50,088 nucleotides of DNA from Deltaproteobacteria bacterium (lineage in GTDB: Bacteria; Desulfobacterota; Binatia; UBA9968; JAJDTQ01): contig JAPOPM010000116.1 in the NCBI GenBank assembly GCA_026712905.1, forward strand, positions 1-50,088. Reading direction: 5' to 3'. Under the pieces are notes generated by a model. The model was given only the letters and a program-made list of their open reading frames with translations. It searched no databases and was not told the origin of the DNA. How positions within the stretch are numbered: position 1 is the first letter of the stretch; every line of letters begins with the position of its first letter. This document shows, piece by piece, positions 10,065 through 19,381 of the stretch. A program made the position numbers and the translations under genes.

Positions 10065-10078
10065 AACCCCACGTCACC

Positions 10079-11758
10079 TCACTTCCTCGCGTGGAGGATC
10101 GGGAGTCTCTCGAGCAAGGAGATTCCCATCTTCCGAGCGAGCGGCCAGTCCGGACTGCGCAAGAGATTGGCGGCCGCAGCGTAAAGCACGACTCCACCCG
10201 CAAGCAGCCCCACGAAGATGGGAATCTGCGCGAACAACGTCGCCGATCCCCACGGAACCCGTCCCGCCACCAGAGCCAGGGAGCCCGCCATAACGGTGGC
10301 GGCGGCGAAATTGCGCCAAAGGGACGACCCGTAGTCTCTCCAGGCGAAGCTCCCGAGGCGCCGCGTCATGAGCCACAAGAGCACCGCGAACTGGAACGTC
10401 GCCGACAGCGAGTTGGCCAACGCGAGCCCGGCGTAGGACAGACTCAGCACCCCGATACTCCCGCCGAGGCCCGCCACCGCCCCGGCGAACGCGTTGCCTG
10501 CCCCGGCCGTTCCCACCGGTCCCATCAAGGCCAGACTCAGAAGGAAGTTCAACACGAAGGTGCAGAGCGCCACCCGCATCGGCGTTCTCGTATCCTGCAT
10601 GGCGTGGAAGATCGGCACGAGAACGCGCGTGGCGGAGATGGCCCACAGGCCCAGTGCCAGGAAAATCAGCGCGCGAGCGCTGGCGGCGACGTCGGCGGGG
10701 CCGAACGCGCCCCGTTGGAACAGGAGGGAGAACGCGGGCACCGCGACGACCATCAACCCCAGGGCGGACGGCAGCGAGATGAAGTTCACCATCCGTAGCG
10801 AGTAGCCCAGGGTCGTGCGCAGCCCATCCACGTCCTGACGCGCCGCCAGCGAGGAGAAGCTCGGCAGCGCGGCCGTGCCGAGGGCCACGGCGAACACCCC
10901 CAGCGGGAACTGCAGCAAACGGTCAGCATAGTAGAGATAGGAAACGCTTCCAGGCTCCAGCAACGAGGCCAGGATGGTGCTGACCAGCACGTTCAACTGA
11001 TAGACGGCGGCGCCGATGACGGCCGGACCCATGAGCCACAGAAACCTGGAGAGCGCGGGGCTGCGGAAGTTCGTGCTGGGCATCCAGGAGAAGCCGTGCC
11101 GTCGCAGGAAAGGAAGCTGCAACGCGAGTTGCGCGGCCCCGCCCAGCAGGACTCCGTAGGCCAGGCTCATGACCGGCTGCGACAGCAGCGGGATCAGCAG
11201 AAAGGCCGCGGCGATGATGGACAGGTTCTGCAGCACCGGCGCCAGCGCCGGCGCCATGAAGTGGCGGAACGTGTTCAGGTACCCCATGCACAGCGCCACG
11301 AGGCTCAGGAAGAAGATGCTGGGGAACATGATGCGGACCAGCCGGACCGTGAGGGAGAACTTCTCGGGCGCGGCGGAGAAACCCGGTGCGAACAGCCAGG
11401 TCAACGGCCCCGGCAAGAGCACGCCGGCGGCGGTCACCACCAGGAGGACGAGCACGGCGAAGGTCATGAGCACGCGGCTCGCCTCGATCGCTTCCCGGCG
11501 CCCCTGGTTGGCGAGGATCTGGGACAGGACCGGCACGAAGCCGGCGGACAAGGCGCCCTCGGCGGTCAACCGCCGCAACAGGTTGGGAATCCGGAAGGCG
11601 ACGAAGAATGCGTCGGCGGAACTCCGCGCCCCCAGCAGGTAGCCGATGACGATATCCCTGGCAAGGCCGGAGAAACGGCTCAACAGGGTCATCGAGCCCA
11701 CGATCCCCGTGGCTTTCGCGACCCGGCCCAGCTCTCTCGCCGTTGACTCCTCACTCAT
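10079..11758 (-). CDS. murJ: Lipid II flippase MurJ (MviN)
   Basis: MurJ moves lipid II across the inner membrane for peptidoglycan synthesis. The 559-residue protein has about 14 hydrophobic segments of the MOP superfamily. The N-terminal LSRFSGLARDIVIGYLLGA and FRIPNLLRRLTAEGALSAGF are the MurJ signature, including the arginines lining the central cavity. YYADRLLQFPLGVFAVALG and PIFHAMQDTRTPM mark the second half. The ATG is followed by the expected cytoplasmic leader. It diverges from rpsT with only 35 bp between start codons, an arrangement that leaves the promoter of each gene inside or next to the other. Confidence 0.97.
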   Translation of the reverse strand: MSEESTARELGRVAKATGIVGSMTLLSRFSGLARDIVIGYLLGARSSADAFFVAFRIPNLLRRLTAEGALSAGFVPVLSQILANQGRREAIEASRVLMTFAVLVLLVVTAAGVLLPGPLTWLFAPGFSAAPEKFSLTVRLVRIMFPSIFFLSLVALCMGYLNTFRHFMAPALAPVLQNLSIIAAAFLLIPLLSQPVMSLAYGVLLGGAAQLALQLPFLRRHGFSWMPSTNFRSPALSRFLWLMGPAVIGAAVYQLNVLVSTILASLLEPGSVSYLYYADRLLQFPLGVFAVALGTAALPSFSSLAARQDVDGLRTTLGYSLRMVNFISLPSALGLMVVAVPAFSLLFQRGAFGPADVAASARALIFLALGLWAISATRVLVPIFHAMQDTRTPMRVALCTFVLNFLLSLALMGPVGTAGAGNAFAGAVAGLGGSIGVLSLSYAGLALANSLSATFQFAVLLWLMTRRLGSFAWRDYGSSLWRNFAAATVMAGSLALVAGRVPWGSATLFAQIPIFVGLLAGGVVLYAAAANLLRSPDWPLARKMGISLLERLPILHARK

Positions 11759-11793
11759 GCGGTGCTACACAGACAAACTCTAGGAGGTACATC

Positions 11794-12063
11794 TTGGCGA
11801 ACCACAAGTCGGCCATCAAACGGCACAAGCAAAGCGTGCAACGCCATATGCGCAACCAGGCGTTTCGCTCCCGGGTCCGCACCTTGGTCAAGAAGACCCG
11901 GGTGGCGATCGGGAGCAAGGACCCCGCTGCCATCGCGGAGAAGATCAAGGAAGTGAACGGGCTGCTCGACAAGGCCGTGCTCAAGGGCGTGCTCAAGCGC
12001 AACACGGCCTCGCGCACGATGGCGCGGCTGGCGCGGGCGGCGCATCAGGCCGCTTCCTCGTAG
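11794..12063 (+). CDS. rpsT: 30S ribosomal protein S20
   Basis: S20 is a primary 16S rRNA-binding protein of the small subunit. It is 89 residues long, with the classic lysine/arginine-rich three-helix sequence starting LANHKSAIKRHKQSVQRHMRN and ending ARAAHQAASS. The start is a TTG at 11794, placed 6 nt after AGGAGG (11782-11787). A longer in-frame ATG reading from 11743 would run into murJ and lacks family similarity. TTG or UUG starts are known for rpsT in other bacteria and fit its translational autoregulation. It is a single-gene plus-strand unit between murJ and lptE, convergent with lptE. Confidence 0.97.
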   Translation: MANHKSAIKRHKQSVQRHMRNQAFRSRVRTLVKKTRVAIGSKDPAAIAEKIKEVNGLLDKAVLKGVLKRNTASRTMARLARAAHQAASS

Positions 12064-12082
12064 ACCGCCGTCAAGGCACCCG

Positions 12083-12682
12083 TCAGAACCCCTCCGCCAT
12101 CCGCTGCCGGATGACACGAGCCAGCCGCAGCAGCAACCGTTCCCTCGCAGCCATTCGAGAACTCTCCGCGATCACGGCGTCGCTCATACGGCCGACGTCG
12201 GCGGCATCCAGTGCGTCGCGCAGAAATTCGCCGGAACCGGGGACCACCGCCCCGCGGGCGCCCGCGTAGACTTCCCGCAACCGCACCACCTGCCGCGGCC
12301 ACAAGACTTCCCGCGACGCCCGCCGCCGCAGGGTGACCTCGGCGTCGAGTCGAGCTTCCGACTGCAGCACCCGGTCCGCTCCGTCCACCGACAGGTTCCG
12401 GGTACCGTAGTGCCGGATCACTCCCGAAAGGACCGCATCCGCATCCTCGAATCGGTCCACCACCCGCGGCCGCTCCGCGCCGGCGAGCTCCCGCCGCAAC
12501 GCCAGCCCCACCCCGTGCTCCAGCCCGGTGACGCGGGTCTTGTTGAGGAAACGATCGAGGTATACGGTTCGGACACCCTCCGGCAATCCCGAGCCGGAAC
12601 CCACGAAACTGTAGCCGCAGGCGCTCGCCAGGAGCGCCGCCGCCAGCGCCAACGCCAACCGCAAGGCGCGCCGGCCGGGCAA
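12083..12682 (-). CDS. lptE: LPS-assembly lipoprotein LptE
   Basis: LptE is the outer-membrane lipoprotein plugging the LptD barrel during lipopolysaccharide insertion. The 199-residue protein has a basic N-terminus, a hydrophobic signal and the lipobox LLASAC followed by GYSFVGSG, the typical LptE opening. PEGVRTVYLDRFLNKT, LRRELAG and DAVLSGVIRHYGTRNLS match the conserved beta-strand/helix pattern. The ATG lies 4 nt after the leuS stop, and leuS-lptE adjacency is common in proteobacteria. The tail, with FRxxLxxxVARxIxxRMAEGF-like sequence, is standard. Confidence 0.9.
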   Translation of the reverse strand: MPGRRALRLALALAAALLASACGYSFVGSGSGLPEGVRTVYLDRFLNKTRVTGLEHGVGLALRRELAGAERPRVVDRFEDADAVLSGVIRHYGTRNLSVDGADRVLQSEARLDAEVTLRRRASREVLWPRQVVRLREVYAGARGAVVPGSGEFLRDALDAADVGRMSDAVIAESSRMAARERLLLRLARVIRQRMAEGF

Positions 12683-12686
12683 GCTC

Positions 12687-15176
12687 TCAGCCCCCGATCA
12701 CGATGTTGACCAGGCGCCCGGGCACCTGGATGACCCGCTTGATGGGGCGGCCGTCCAGGAAGCCCGCCACCTTCGGGTCCGCCAGCGCGGCCGACTCGAC
12801 GTCCTCCCCGGCGGCGTCGGCCGGCACGGAGATCTTGCCGCGCAGCTTGCCGTTCACCTGGACGACGATGAGCCGGGTCTCCTGCACGAGGGCGGCCTCG
12901 GAGTGTTCGGGCCAAGCCACGTCCGCCAGGGACTCGCGGTGTCCCAGGCGCTGCCACAACTCGCTTGCCACGTGCGGCACGAACGGCGCCATGAGCACGA
13001 CCTCGGTCTCCAGCGCGGCCTTCGCCAGCGCGGCATTGCCGTCCGATCGAAGCTCTTCCTCGCTCAACGCGTTTACGGCGTTGTGAAGCTCCATCACGGC
13101 CGCGATGGCCGTGTTGAAGTGGAATCGCTCGACGTCGTCGGTGACCTTCTTGATGGTCCAGTGGATGCGCCGGCGCAGTTCCTTGAGCCCTTCGGCCGCC
13201 GGCTCGGCGCCGGCATCGGCCGCGACGTCCGCCAGGCGCTCGCCGTGGCGCATGGCGAAGCGCCACACCCGGTTCAGGAAGCGGTGCGCTCCCTCGACGC
13301 CCTGGTCGCTCCAGTCCAGGTCCTTCTCGGGCGGGGCCGCGAACAGCGTGAACAGACGCGCGGTATCCGCGCCGTAGCGCTGGATCAGCTCGTCCGGGTC
13401 CACCACGTTGTTCTTGGACTTGGACATCTTGGCGCCGTCCTTGATGACCATGCCCTGGGTCAACAGGTTGCTGAAGGGCTCGTCCACGGCGAGCCAGCCC
13501 ATGTCCCGCAGGACGCGGGTGAAAAAACGCGCGTACAGCAGATGCAGCACCGCGTGCTCGACGCCGCCGACGTACTGGTCCACGGCCATCCAGTAGTTGG
13601 CCCGCTCCCGGTCCAGCGGTTGCCGGTCCTCGTCGGGGCAGGCGTAGCGCGCGAAGTACCACGACGATTCCACGAACGTGTCCATGGTATCGGTCTCTCG
13701 GCGGGCCGTCCCCTTGCACGTGGGGCAGGCGGCCTCGTGGAACTCCGGGAGGTTCGCCAGCGGCGAGCCCCCGGCCCCCGTGAACTCCACGTTGGTGGGG
13801 AGCCGCACCGGCAACTCGTCCGCCGGTACCGGCACCATGCCGCAGCGGTCGCAATAGACCACCGGGATGGGCGCGCCCCAGTAACGCTGGCGGGAGATGC
13901 CCCAATCGCGCAGCCGATAGCGGACGGTGCCCTTGCCCCAGCCTTTCTCCTCAAGGTAGGCGGCGATGCGGGCGCGGCCCTCGGCGCTGCCCGAGCCGCT
14001 GAAGGGGCCGCTGTCGGCCATCACGCCGTCGGCCACGAAGGCCTCGGTCATGTCCTCGGCCGCCAGGGTGGCCCCGGCCGGATGGATGACCGGGCGCACC
14101 GGAAGGTCGTACTTCCGGGCGAACTCGAAGTCCCGCTGGTCGTGGGCCGGCACCGCCATGACCGCGCCCGTGCCGTACTCCATCAGCACGAAGTTGGCCA
14201 CGTAGATGGGGATCTTTTCCTCGGTGAACGGGTTGACGCAGTACGAGCCGGTGAAAACGCCCTCCTTCTCCATTTCCGCGTCGTCGCGCCGGGAATGGCT
14301 CATGCGCTTCACGTGTCCGGCGAACTCCTGGACCGCCTGTTGCTGCGGCGTCCCCTCGGCGAGTTCCAGGGCCAGCGGATGCTCCGCCGCCAGTGAGACG
14401 AAGGTGGCGCCGTAGATGGTGTCCTGACGGGTGGTGAAGACGGTGAGGTCGCTCTCCCGGTCCACCAGCGGGAAGCGGATCTCGGCGCCGATGGACTTTC
14501 CGATCCAGTTGCGCTGCATGGTGAGGACCTTGTCGGGCCACCCGCCCGCGAGATCGTCGCACGCCGCCAGCAGTTCATCGGCGTAGTCGGTGATGCGGAA
14601 GAACCACTGCGGCAGCTCGCGCATGACCACTTCCTGCTCGCAGCGCCAGCAGACGCCGTCCACCACCTGCTCGTTGGCCAGAACCGTCTCGCAGCCGGTG
14701 CACCAGTTGACCGCCGAGCTGCGCTTGTAGGCGAGACCGCGCTTGAGCATCTCCAGAAAGAACAACTGCTCCCAACGGTAGTAGTCGGCGTCGCACGTGG
14801 CCAGCTCCCGGGTCCAGTCGTAGCTGAAGCCCATCTTCTTGAGCTGGGAGCGCATGTAGTCGATGTTGTCCACGGTCCAGCGGGCCGGATGCACCTTGTT
14901 GGCGATGGCCGCGTTCTCCGCGGGCAGGCCGAAGGCGTCCCATCCCATGGGATGGAGCACGTTGAAACCGCGCATGCGCTTGTAGCGCGCGATGACGTCG
15001 CCGATGGAGTAGTTGCGCACGTGTCCCATGTGGATGCGCCCCGACGGGTAGGGGAACATCTCCAGCAGGTAGTACTTGGGGAGGGGCGAGTCTTCGCCCA
15101 CCCGGAAGCTGTCCTCGCGCTCCCACTCGCTCTGCCACTTCTCTTCGATCTTCCAGAAGTCGTACTTCTCGATCAT
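12687..15176 (-). CDS. leuS: Leucyl-tRNA synthetase
   Basis: LeuS charges tRNA-Leu with leucine. The 829-residue class I synthetase has the HIGH-type motif in [18 protein letters not shown] (residues about 44-61) and the KMSKS loop in [16 protein letters not shown]. It has a zinc-type insert with CTGCE and CWRCE and a second CPTCKG pair. The CP1 editing domain shows [13 protein letters not shown]. The anticodon and C-terminal domains follow, with [16 protein letters not shown] near the end. Its ATG overlaps the nusB stop by 4 nt (ATGA), so it is translationally coupled to nusB. Confidence 0.98.
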   Translation of the reverse strand: MIEKYDFWKIEEKWQSEWEREDSFRVGEDSPLPKYYLLEMFPYPSGRIHMGHVRNYSIGDVIARYKRMRGFNVLHPMGWDAFGLPAENAAIANKVHPARWTVDNIDYMRSQLKKMGFSYDWTRELATCDADYYRWEQLFFLEMLKRGLAYKRSSAVNWCTGCETVLANEQVVDGVCWRCEQEVVMRELPQWFFRITDYADELLAACDDLAGGWPDKVLTMQRNWIGKSIGAEIRFPLVDRESDLTVFTTRQDTIYGATFVSLAAEHPLALELAEGTPQQQAVQEFAGHVKRMSHSRRDDAEMEKEGVFTGSYCVNPFTEEKIPIYVANFVLMEYGTGAVMAVPAHDQRDFEFARKYDLPVRPVIHPAGATLAAEDMTEAFVADGVMADSGPFSGSGSAEGRARIAAYLEEKGWGKGTVRYRLRDWGISRQRYWGAPIPVVYCDRCGMVPVPADELPVRLPTNVEFTGAGGSPLANLPEFHEAACPTCKGTARRETDTMDTFVESSWYFARYACPDEDRQPLDRERANYWMAVDQYVGGVEHAVLHLLYARFFTRVLRDMGWLAVDEPFSNLLTQGMVIKDGAKMSKSKNNVVDPDELIQRYGADTARLFTLFAAPPEKDLDWSDQGVEGAHRFLNRVWRFAMRHGERLADVAADAGAEPAAEGLKELRRRIHWTIKKVTDDVERFHFNTAIAAVMELHNAVNALSEEELRSDGNAALAKAALETEVVLMAPFVPHVASELWQRLGHRESLADVAWPEHSEAALVQETRLIVVQVNGKLRGKISVPADAAGEDVESAALADPKVAGFLDGRPIKRVIQVPGRLVNIVIGG

Positions 15177-15622
15177 GGTTCCGGCCGCTCGCTCTCCTTG
15201 GTCTCGATCTCCTTGAGCCCGTTGGCATGGGCTACCTGGTCGAGCACTCCGTTGATGAAGGCGGGGGAATCGTCCGACCCGTAGCGGTTGCCGATCTCGA
15301 TGGCTTCGTCGATGCTCACGTTCAGCGGGATGTCCGGACAGAAGAGCAGCTCGTAGGTGGCGAGCCGCAGGATGATCAGATCCACCTTCGACATGCGCTC
15401 AAGCTTCCAGTGCTCGAGGGCGTTCCCGATGAGGACGTCGATCTCGTCGCGGCGCGCCGAGGTGCCGGCGATCAGGCGCTGCGCGAAATCCCGCGCCTCG
15501 GGGCGCGACGGGAAGTGGCCCCAGAAGCTTTCCGGACCGGTGGGGGCCGGTTCGCCGGTGATCTCCATCTGGTAGAGCACCTGCAACGCCAGCTCCCTAG
15601 CCTTGCGGCGAATGCCTGCCAT
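15173..15622 (-). CDS. nusB: Transcription antitermination factor NusB
   Basis: NusB binds boxA RNA with NusE (S10) in antitermination of rRNA operons. The 149-residue all-helical protein opens with [20 protein letters not shown], the family signature. It also contains [21 protein letters not shown] and [29 protein letters not shown], which is conserved in NusB. It follows ribH after 24 bp and overlaps leuS, continuing the ribosome/riboflavin operon order seen in many deltaproteobacteria. Confidence 0.97.
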   Translation of the reverse strand: MAGIRRKARELALQVLYQMEITGEPAPTGPESFWGHFPSRPEARDFAQRLIAGTSARRDEIDVLIGNALEHWKLERMSKVDLIILRLATYELLFCPDIPLNVSIDEAIEIGNRYGSDDSPAFINGVLDQVAHANGLKEIETKESERPEP

Positions 15623-15646
15623 CGACGGGGGAATCGTTGCGCGGGG

Positions 15647-16114
15647 TCAGGCGAGCTGCTTGCCCAGGCTCGCCATCTCGATGGCCGTCACCGCGGCCTC
15701 GAACCCCTTGTTGCCCATCTTCGCGCCGGCGCGGTCCACCGCCTGCTCCACCGTGTTGGTGGTGAGCAGGCCGAAGGCAATGGGAACGCCGTGCTGGTTC
15801 ATGGCGTTGCCCACGCCGCGGGAGGCTTCCCCGCAGATGTAGTCGAAGTGGGGGGTGTCGCCGCGGATGACCGCGCCGACGCAGATCAGCGCGTCGTACC
15901 TGCCGCTGGCCGCCATCGTGTGAGCGCAGAACGAGATCTCGAAGGCACCCGGGACCCATGCGACATCGACGTTCCCGTCCACGTCGGCGCCGTGCCGCCT
16001 CAAGCCGTCCACGGCGCCCTGAAGAAGCCGCTCGGTAATGAAACTGTTGAAGCGGCTGGCGATGATGCCGAAGCGCATCCCCGTGGCGTCCAGTTTTCCT
16101 TCGATCACTCGCAT
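15647..16114 (-). CDS. ribH: 6,7-dimethyl-8-ribityllumazine synthase
   Basis: This is the penultimate riboflavin enzyme; it condenses 5-amino-6-ribitylaminouracil with 3,4-dihydroxy-2-butanone 4-phosphate and forms icosahedral or pentameric shells. The 155 residues contain [19 protein letters not shown], the VPGAFEIS ribityl-binding loop, [15 protein letters not shown] with the catalytic His, and [17 protein letters not shown] with the phosphate-binding region. It lies 25 bp after ribBA and 24 bp before nusB on the same strand. Start at the ATG giving [13 protein letters not shown]. Confidence 0.97.
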   Translation of the reverse strand: MRVIEGKLDATGMRFGIIASRFNSFITERLLQGAVDGLRRHGADVDGNVDVAWVPGAFEISFCAHTMAASGRYDALICVGAVIRGDTPHFDYICGEASRGVGNAMNQHGVPIAFGLLTTNTVEQAVDRAGAKMGNKGFEAAVTAIEMASLGKQLA

Positions 16115-16139
16115 GGCCGGCCCTCTCGGGACACTGTGT

Positions 16140-17378
16140 TCATTCCCCCTCGATGTGGGTGAGGAGGTGTCCGAGCTTGTCGCGCTTGGTCCGCAGATAG
16201 CGCGCGTTGCCGTCGTTGGGCTGGATTTCCAGGGGCACGCGTTCGCTCACCGACAAGCCATAACCCTCCAGGCTGACGATCTTGCGCGGGTTGTTGGTCA
16301 ACAGGCGCATGCATTGGATGCCGAGATTGCGAAGGATCTCCGCCGCCACCCCGTAGTCCCGCAGGTCCACGTCGAAGCCCAGCTCCAGGTTCGCTTCGGC
16401 GGTGTCGCGCCCCTGGTCCTGCAGCGCGTACGCCTTGATCTTGTTGGTCAGGCCGATGCCGCGCCCTTCCTGGTGCATGTACACGATGGCACCGCTCTCC
16501 TCCTGGTCGATGAGGCGGAGGGCCGCGCGCAACTGGTCGCCGCAGTCGCAGCGCTCCGACGAGAACACGTCGCCGGTCAGGCACTCGGAATGCACCCGGA
16601 CGAGGACGTTGTCGCACCCGCTGACGTCCCCCTTGACCAGGGCCATGTGCTCGAAGGGATCGAGGTTCGTGCGGTAGAGAATCGCCTTGAAGGACCTGCC
16701 GTGGATGCTCGGGAAGTCTTCTTCCCAGACCCTTCGTATGGTCGCTTCCCGGCGCAGGCGGTGCGCGATGAGATCCACGATGGAAACCATGCGCAGGTCA
16801 TGCGCGTGCGCGAACTCACGGAGTCGAGGCCCGACGGCGACGGCCCCGTCCTCGCTCAGCACTTGGCAGAACGCCGCCGCCGGTTGCAGGCCGCACAGTG
16901 TTGCCAGGTCCACCGAGGCCTCGGCCGCGCCAGCACGCGCCAGCACGCCGCCTTCGCCGGCCTGCACCGGCAACACGTTGCCCGGCATCACGAAGTCGCG
17001 GGAGCCCGCGTCGGGGCGAACGCATGCGTGGATGGTATGGGCCCTGCCGGCGGCGGACACCTCGAGACCCAGAACGGAGTTGGCGCCCACCGGAGCGCCT
17101 ACCGGGGCATGACCCGGCACCAGGTTGGCGGGCTCCTCGGCCCGGAAACCCAGCCGCACCATGTACGAGGGGTGCAGCGCCAGGTAGAGAACGCCCCGTG
17201 CATGGCGCAGCATGAAGTTGACGGACTCGGGGGTCACCTTTTCGGCGGGCATGCAAACGAAGCCCACGCCGTCGTCGCTCGGCTCGTCGACGAGCAGCAC
17301 CGGACGACCCTGACGGAGTTCTTCCGAAATTTCTTCGATGGGAGTCAGAGACATGGGGGGTTTCACGCCGCCGTTCAC
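16140..17378 (-). CDS. ribBA: RibBA: GTP cyclohydrolase II with degenerate RibB half
   Basis: The fusion normally makes both starting compounds of riboflavin: 3,4-DHBP from ribulose 5-phosphate (N-terminal RibB) and the pyrimidine from GTP (C-terminal RibA). The C-terminal half is intact, with zinc ligands in [15 protein letters not shown], the catalytic region [20 protein letters not shown] and [17 protein letters not shown]. The RibB half keeps the fold but not the active site. The acidic DRENEGD loop reads [11 protein letters not shown] is PGN, RxGHTEA is RAGAAEA, and CEIMNEDG is CQVLSEDG. It is probably a GTP cyclohydrolase II with a structural RibB domain. The GTG at 17378 is one base after the ribE stop; the ATG at 17354 is an alternative. 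Confidence 0.9.
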   Translation of the reverse strand: MNGGVKPPMSLTPIEEISEELRQGRPVLLVDEPSDDGVGFVCMPAEKVTPESVNFMLRHARGVLYLALHPSYMVRLGFRAEEPANLVPGHAPVGAPVGANSVLGLEVSAAGRAHTIHACVRPDAGSRDFVMPGNVLPVQAGEGGVLARAGAAEASVDLATLCGLQPAAAFCQVLSEDGAVAVGPRLREFAHAHDLRMVSIVDLIAHRLRREATIRRVWEEDFPSIHGRSFKAILYRTNLDPFEHMALVKGDVSGCDNVLVRVHSECLTGDVFSSERCDCGDQLRAALRLIDQEESGAIVYMHQEGRGIGLTNKIKAYALQDQGRDTAEANLELGFDVDLRDYGVAAEILRNLGIQCMRLLTNNPRKIVSLEGYGLSVSERVPLEIQPNDGNARYLRTKRDKLGHLLTHIEGE

Positions 17379-17379
17379 G

Positions 17380-18000
17380 TCACCGGTTCTCCGGCGCGCG
17401 CGGCGGAGTGCGATAGGCCTTCACGAATTGTTGAACGTACTTGCCGATGATGTCGGCTTCGAGGTTGACTCTATCACCAACACCACGGTCCTGCAAATTC
17501 GTATGCGCCAGCGTGAAGGGTATGATCGCCACCGAGAAGGATCGCGACGTGCATTCGTTCACGGTCAGGCTGATGCCGTCCACGGCGATGGAGCCTTTGG
17601 GCACCAGCAGACGTCCGACCGCCGCGGGGACGCTGAAGCGGAAGGAGGTGAAGTCGCCACTCGGCTCCACGCGGGTGATCTGTCCCACGGCATCGACGTG
17701 TCCCGTGACCATGTGCCCGCCGAGCCGGTCGTTGAGCTGCAGCGGCCGTTCCAGGTTGACGCGGCCGCCCTCGGCGAGGTCCGACAGGTTCGTGCGCTTC
17801 AGCGTTTCGGGAGAAACGTCCACCGTAAGCCGCCGGGCCGCTTTCTTGACCACCGTCAGGCAGCAGCCGTTCACCGCGATGCTGTCCCCCAGCGCGATCT
17901 CCCGCCCCGGCAGCGCGCTCTCGAAGGTGAGTGCGCCGCCTTCGGGCTCGGCGCGCCAGCGAGAGATTTTCCCAACGTCTTCGATGAGTCCCGTAAACAT
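17380..18000 (-). CDS. ribE: Riboflavin synthase alpha subunit
   Basis: Riboflavin synthase dismutates two 6,7-dimethyl-8-ribityllumazine molecules to riboflavin. The 206-residue protein has the two-fold repeated lumazine-binding barrels, beginning MFTGLIEDVGKI and, in the second repeat, GHMVTGHVDAVGQI. GDSIAVNGCCLTV and KGSIAVDGISLTV are the paired substrate loops. The ATG at 18000 is the family start; a reading from 18126 adds an unrelated leader. In most genomes with this operon ribD lies immediately upstream. Here about 6.8 kb separate them, so ribE and the genes behind it must be read through the island or use a promoter in 18001-18226. Confidence 0.97.
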   Translation of the reverse strand: MFTGLIEDVGKISRWRAEPEGGALTFESALPGREIALGDSIAVNGCCLTVVKKAARRLTVDVSPETLKRTNLSDLAEGGRVNLERPLQLNDRLGGHMVTGHVDAVGQITRVEPSGDFTSFRFSVPAAVGRLLVPKGSIAVDGISLTVNECTSRSFSVAIIPFTLAHTNLQDRGVGDRVNLEADIIGKYVQQFVKAYRTPPRAPENR

Positions 18001-18160
18001 GGTCGTTAGTGGGGTCCGGAGTCGTCGATTTGCTTCTCCGTCCCACACGCTTACCAGAATCCACGCCTGTGGTCGAGTTGAGGCGACTGATGTAGAGTCT
18101 GAGTCCAACCCAAGCCTTTCCGACAACCGGTTTCCTTCGTCGAGACCCGATCGGAGGGTG

Positions 18161-18205
18161 TTGACCCTACTTTAAAATCACGATATTTTAGAGATAATAT
18201 CTAAA
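18161..18205 (+). promoter_or_regulatory. Promoter with overlapping palindromic operator
   Basis: TTGACC (18161-18166), 17 nt, then TATTTT (18184-18189) forms a sigma-70-type promoter for the plus-strand gene at 18227. Two overlapping inverted repeats cover and follow the -10: GATATT/AATATC (18182-18187 and 18196-18201) and TTTAGA/TCTAAA (18187-18192 and 18200-18205). Such a placement is usual for autorepressed toxin-antitoxin promoters. On the other strand TATAAT occurs at 18213-18208 but lacks a matching -35. Confidence 0.55.
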
Positions 18206-18226
18206 TCATTATAAGGAGATTGCTAG

Positions 18227-18877
18227 ATGAAGATCGCCCATATACAGCGAGAAATAGAGGAGGGTCTCGCAAACTTGACTACGGCAACACTGCCGCCGTC
18301 ACTAGAAGGATTAAGACACCTCCCAGTCGGAGATCATGATCCGCAAGTCAGCATTCGCAACCTGAATGGCGGCAGAAAAGTCCGGGACGACGCAGCAGCC
18401 AGCTACTTTGACCCGGACCGTTGCGAGGTGGTGATCCGCTTCATTCCGGTCGGGAAGATCGAGCACGGCGACAGCCAAACCGCGGCTGGCATTCCAGACT
18501 TCGAGGAATTCTCCGGTCCTTCCGAACTAGGCGAGCCATTGAAACAATTTCTTGACGAACTCAGGAGAGTTGAAGGCACCCGCCCTTTCGTTGGTCTGAA
18601 GTGGTTTCGCGATCAAGTACTTCCCGCGAGCGGACACGAATGGACGCGTGATCCGGGCACGCTCCATTCCCTGCTGCGTTATGCGACGGACCAGCGCATG
18701 ATCCTCACCAGCCAAGTCCCGAACCCCAATCAGCCGCACCATCCGGTGACTGCGATACGGACCAATCGAAGGCATCCCCTGTTTCAACCGGAAGCCCAAA
18801 GGCAGGCGAATAGATTCACGCCAATCCGAATCCGGGGCGGCTCGATTTCCGATACCGTGATTGAGGACAGACGCTGA
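18227..18877 (+). CDS. Unknown protein paired with a PIN RNase
   Basis: I do not recognise this 216-residue protein. AAGGAG at 18213-18218 fixes the ATG at 18227. It is soluble, without signal or membrane segments. The N-terminal 45 residues are helical, then a mixed alpha/beta stretch (SYFDPDRCEVVIRFIPVGKI), an acidic linker, and a C-terminal domain of about 90 residues with LHSLLRYATDQRMILTSQVP and HHPVTAIRTNRRHP, which could be a winged-helix or similar nucleic-acid-binding fold. The PIN gene begins 9 bp after its stop, the usual antitoxin-toxin spacing. It is much longer than normal VapB antitoxins. An autoregulatory antitoxin role is an inference from position and the upstream palindromes. 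Confidence 0.75.
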   Translation: MKIAHIQREIEEGLANLTTATLPPSLEGLRHLPVGDHDPQVSIRNLNGGRKVRDDAAASYFDPDRCEVVIRFIPVGKIEHGDSQTAAGIPDFEEFSGPSELGEPLKQFLDELRRVEGTRPFVGLKWFRDQVLPASGHEWTRDPGTLHSLLRYATDQRMILTSQVPNPNQPHHPVTAIRTNRRHPLFQPEAQRQANRFTPIRIRGGSISDTVIEDRR

Positions 18878-18886
18878 CCCGGTCTC

Positions 18887-19336
18887 ATGGCAAGCGTCTA
18901 TCTCGATACCAGCGCGCTGGTCAAACTCTACATCGAGGAGGAGGGAAGCGCCCGAGTCGTGGCCCTGACGGCGGATCGTGATGCCGTACAGGGGGTCATC
19001 CTGGACATCACCTTGATTGAGTCAAGGTCCGCAATCCGTCGCCGCCAACGTCAGGGCGACGTCCCGAGTGCGGACGCGGACCGCGTCCTCAAACAGATCG
19101 AGGAAGACGCGACGGGGACATTTCTCGTTCAACCCTGCACGTCGGCGGTGATGGAGGAGGCGGCGCGCTTGCTCGACCGTCATCCGCTCAGGGCCTACGA
19201 CGCGCTTCAGCTCGCGGGATGTTTGGTGGTCCGGAACGATGTGCCTGGTCCGCTGACATTCGTCTGCGCGGATACTCGCCTATGCGAAGCCGCCAGCCTC
19301 GAAGGGGTGAACACACTGAACCCGCTGGAACCTTGA
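18887..19336 (+). CDS. PIN-domain ribonuclease, VapC-like
   Basis: A 149-residue single-domain PIN protein. The four acidic metal ligands are in place: Asp7 in VYLDTSALVKLY, Glu45 in TLIESRSAI, Asp105 in LRAYDALQLAG, and Asp129 in CADTRL. VapC-type toxins cut tRNA or rRNA and are held inactive by a co-encoded antitoxin. Here the upstream partner is a 216-residue unknown protein, not a small VapB. The gene ends 45 bp before the convergent stop of the SNF2 helicase. An active nuclease is likely from the intact ligands; the toxin role is inferred. Confidence 0.9.
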   Translation: MASVYLDTSALVKLYIEEEGSARVVALTADRDAVQGVILDITLIESRSAIRRRQRQGDVPSADADRVLKQIEEDATGTFLVQPCTSAVMEEAARLLDRHPLRAYDALQLAGCLVVRNDVPGPLTFVCADTRLCEAASLEGVNTLNPLEP

Positions 19337-19381
19337 GGCCGTATGAGGGGGTACGGCACGACGCCTGGTGTGGCGCGATCT

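Noticed and set aside
18001..18226. FMN riboswitch upstream of ribE
   Set aside because: I looked for the conserved RFN-element segments on the minus strand and saw none; the region is an AT-rich promoter area plus non-conserved sequence.
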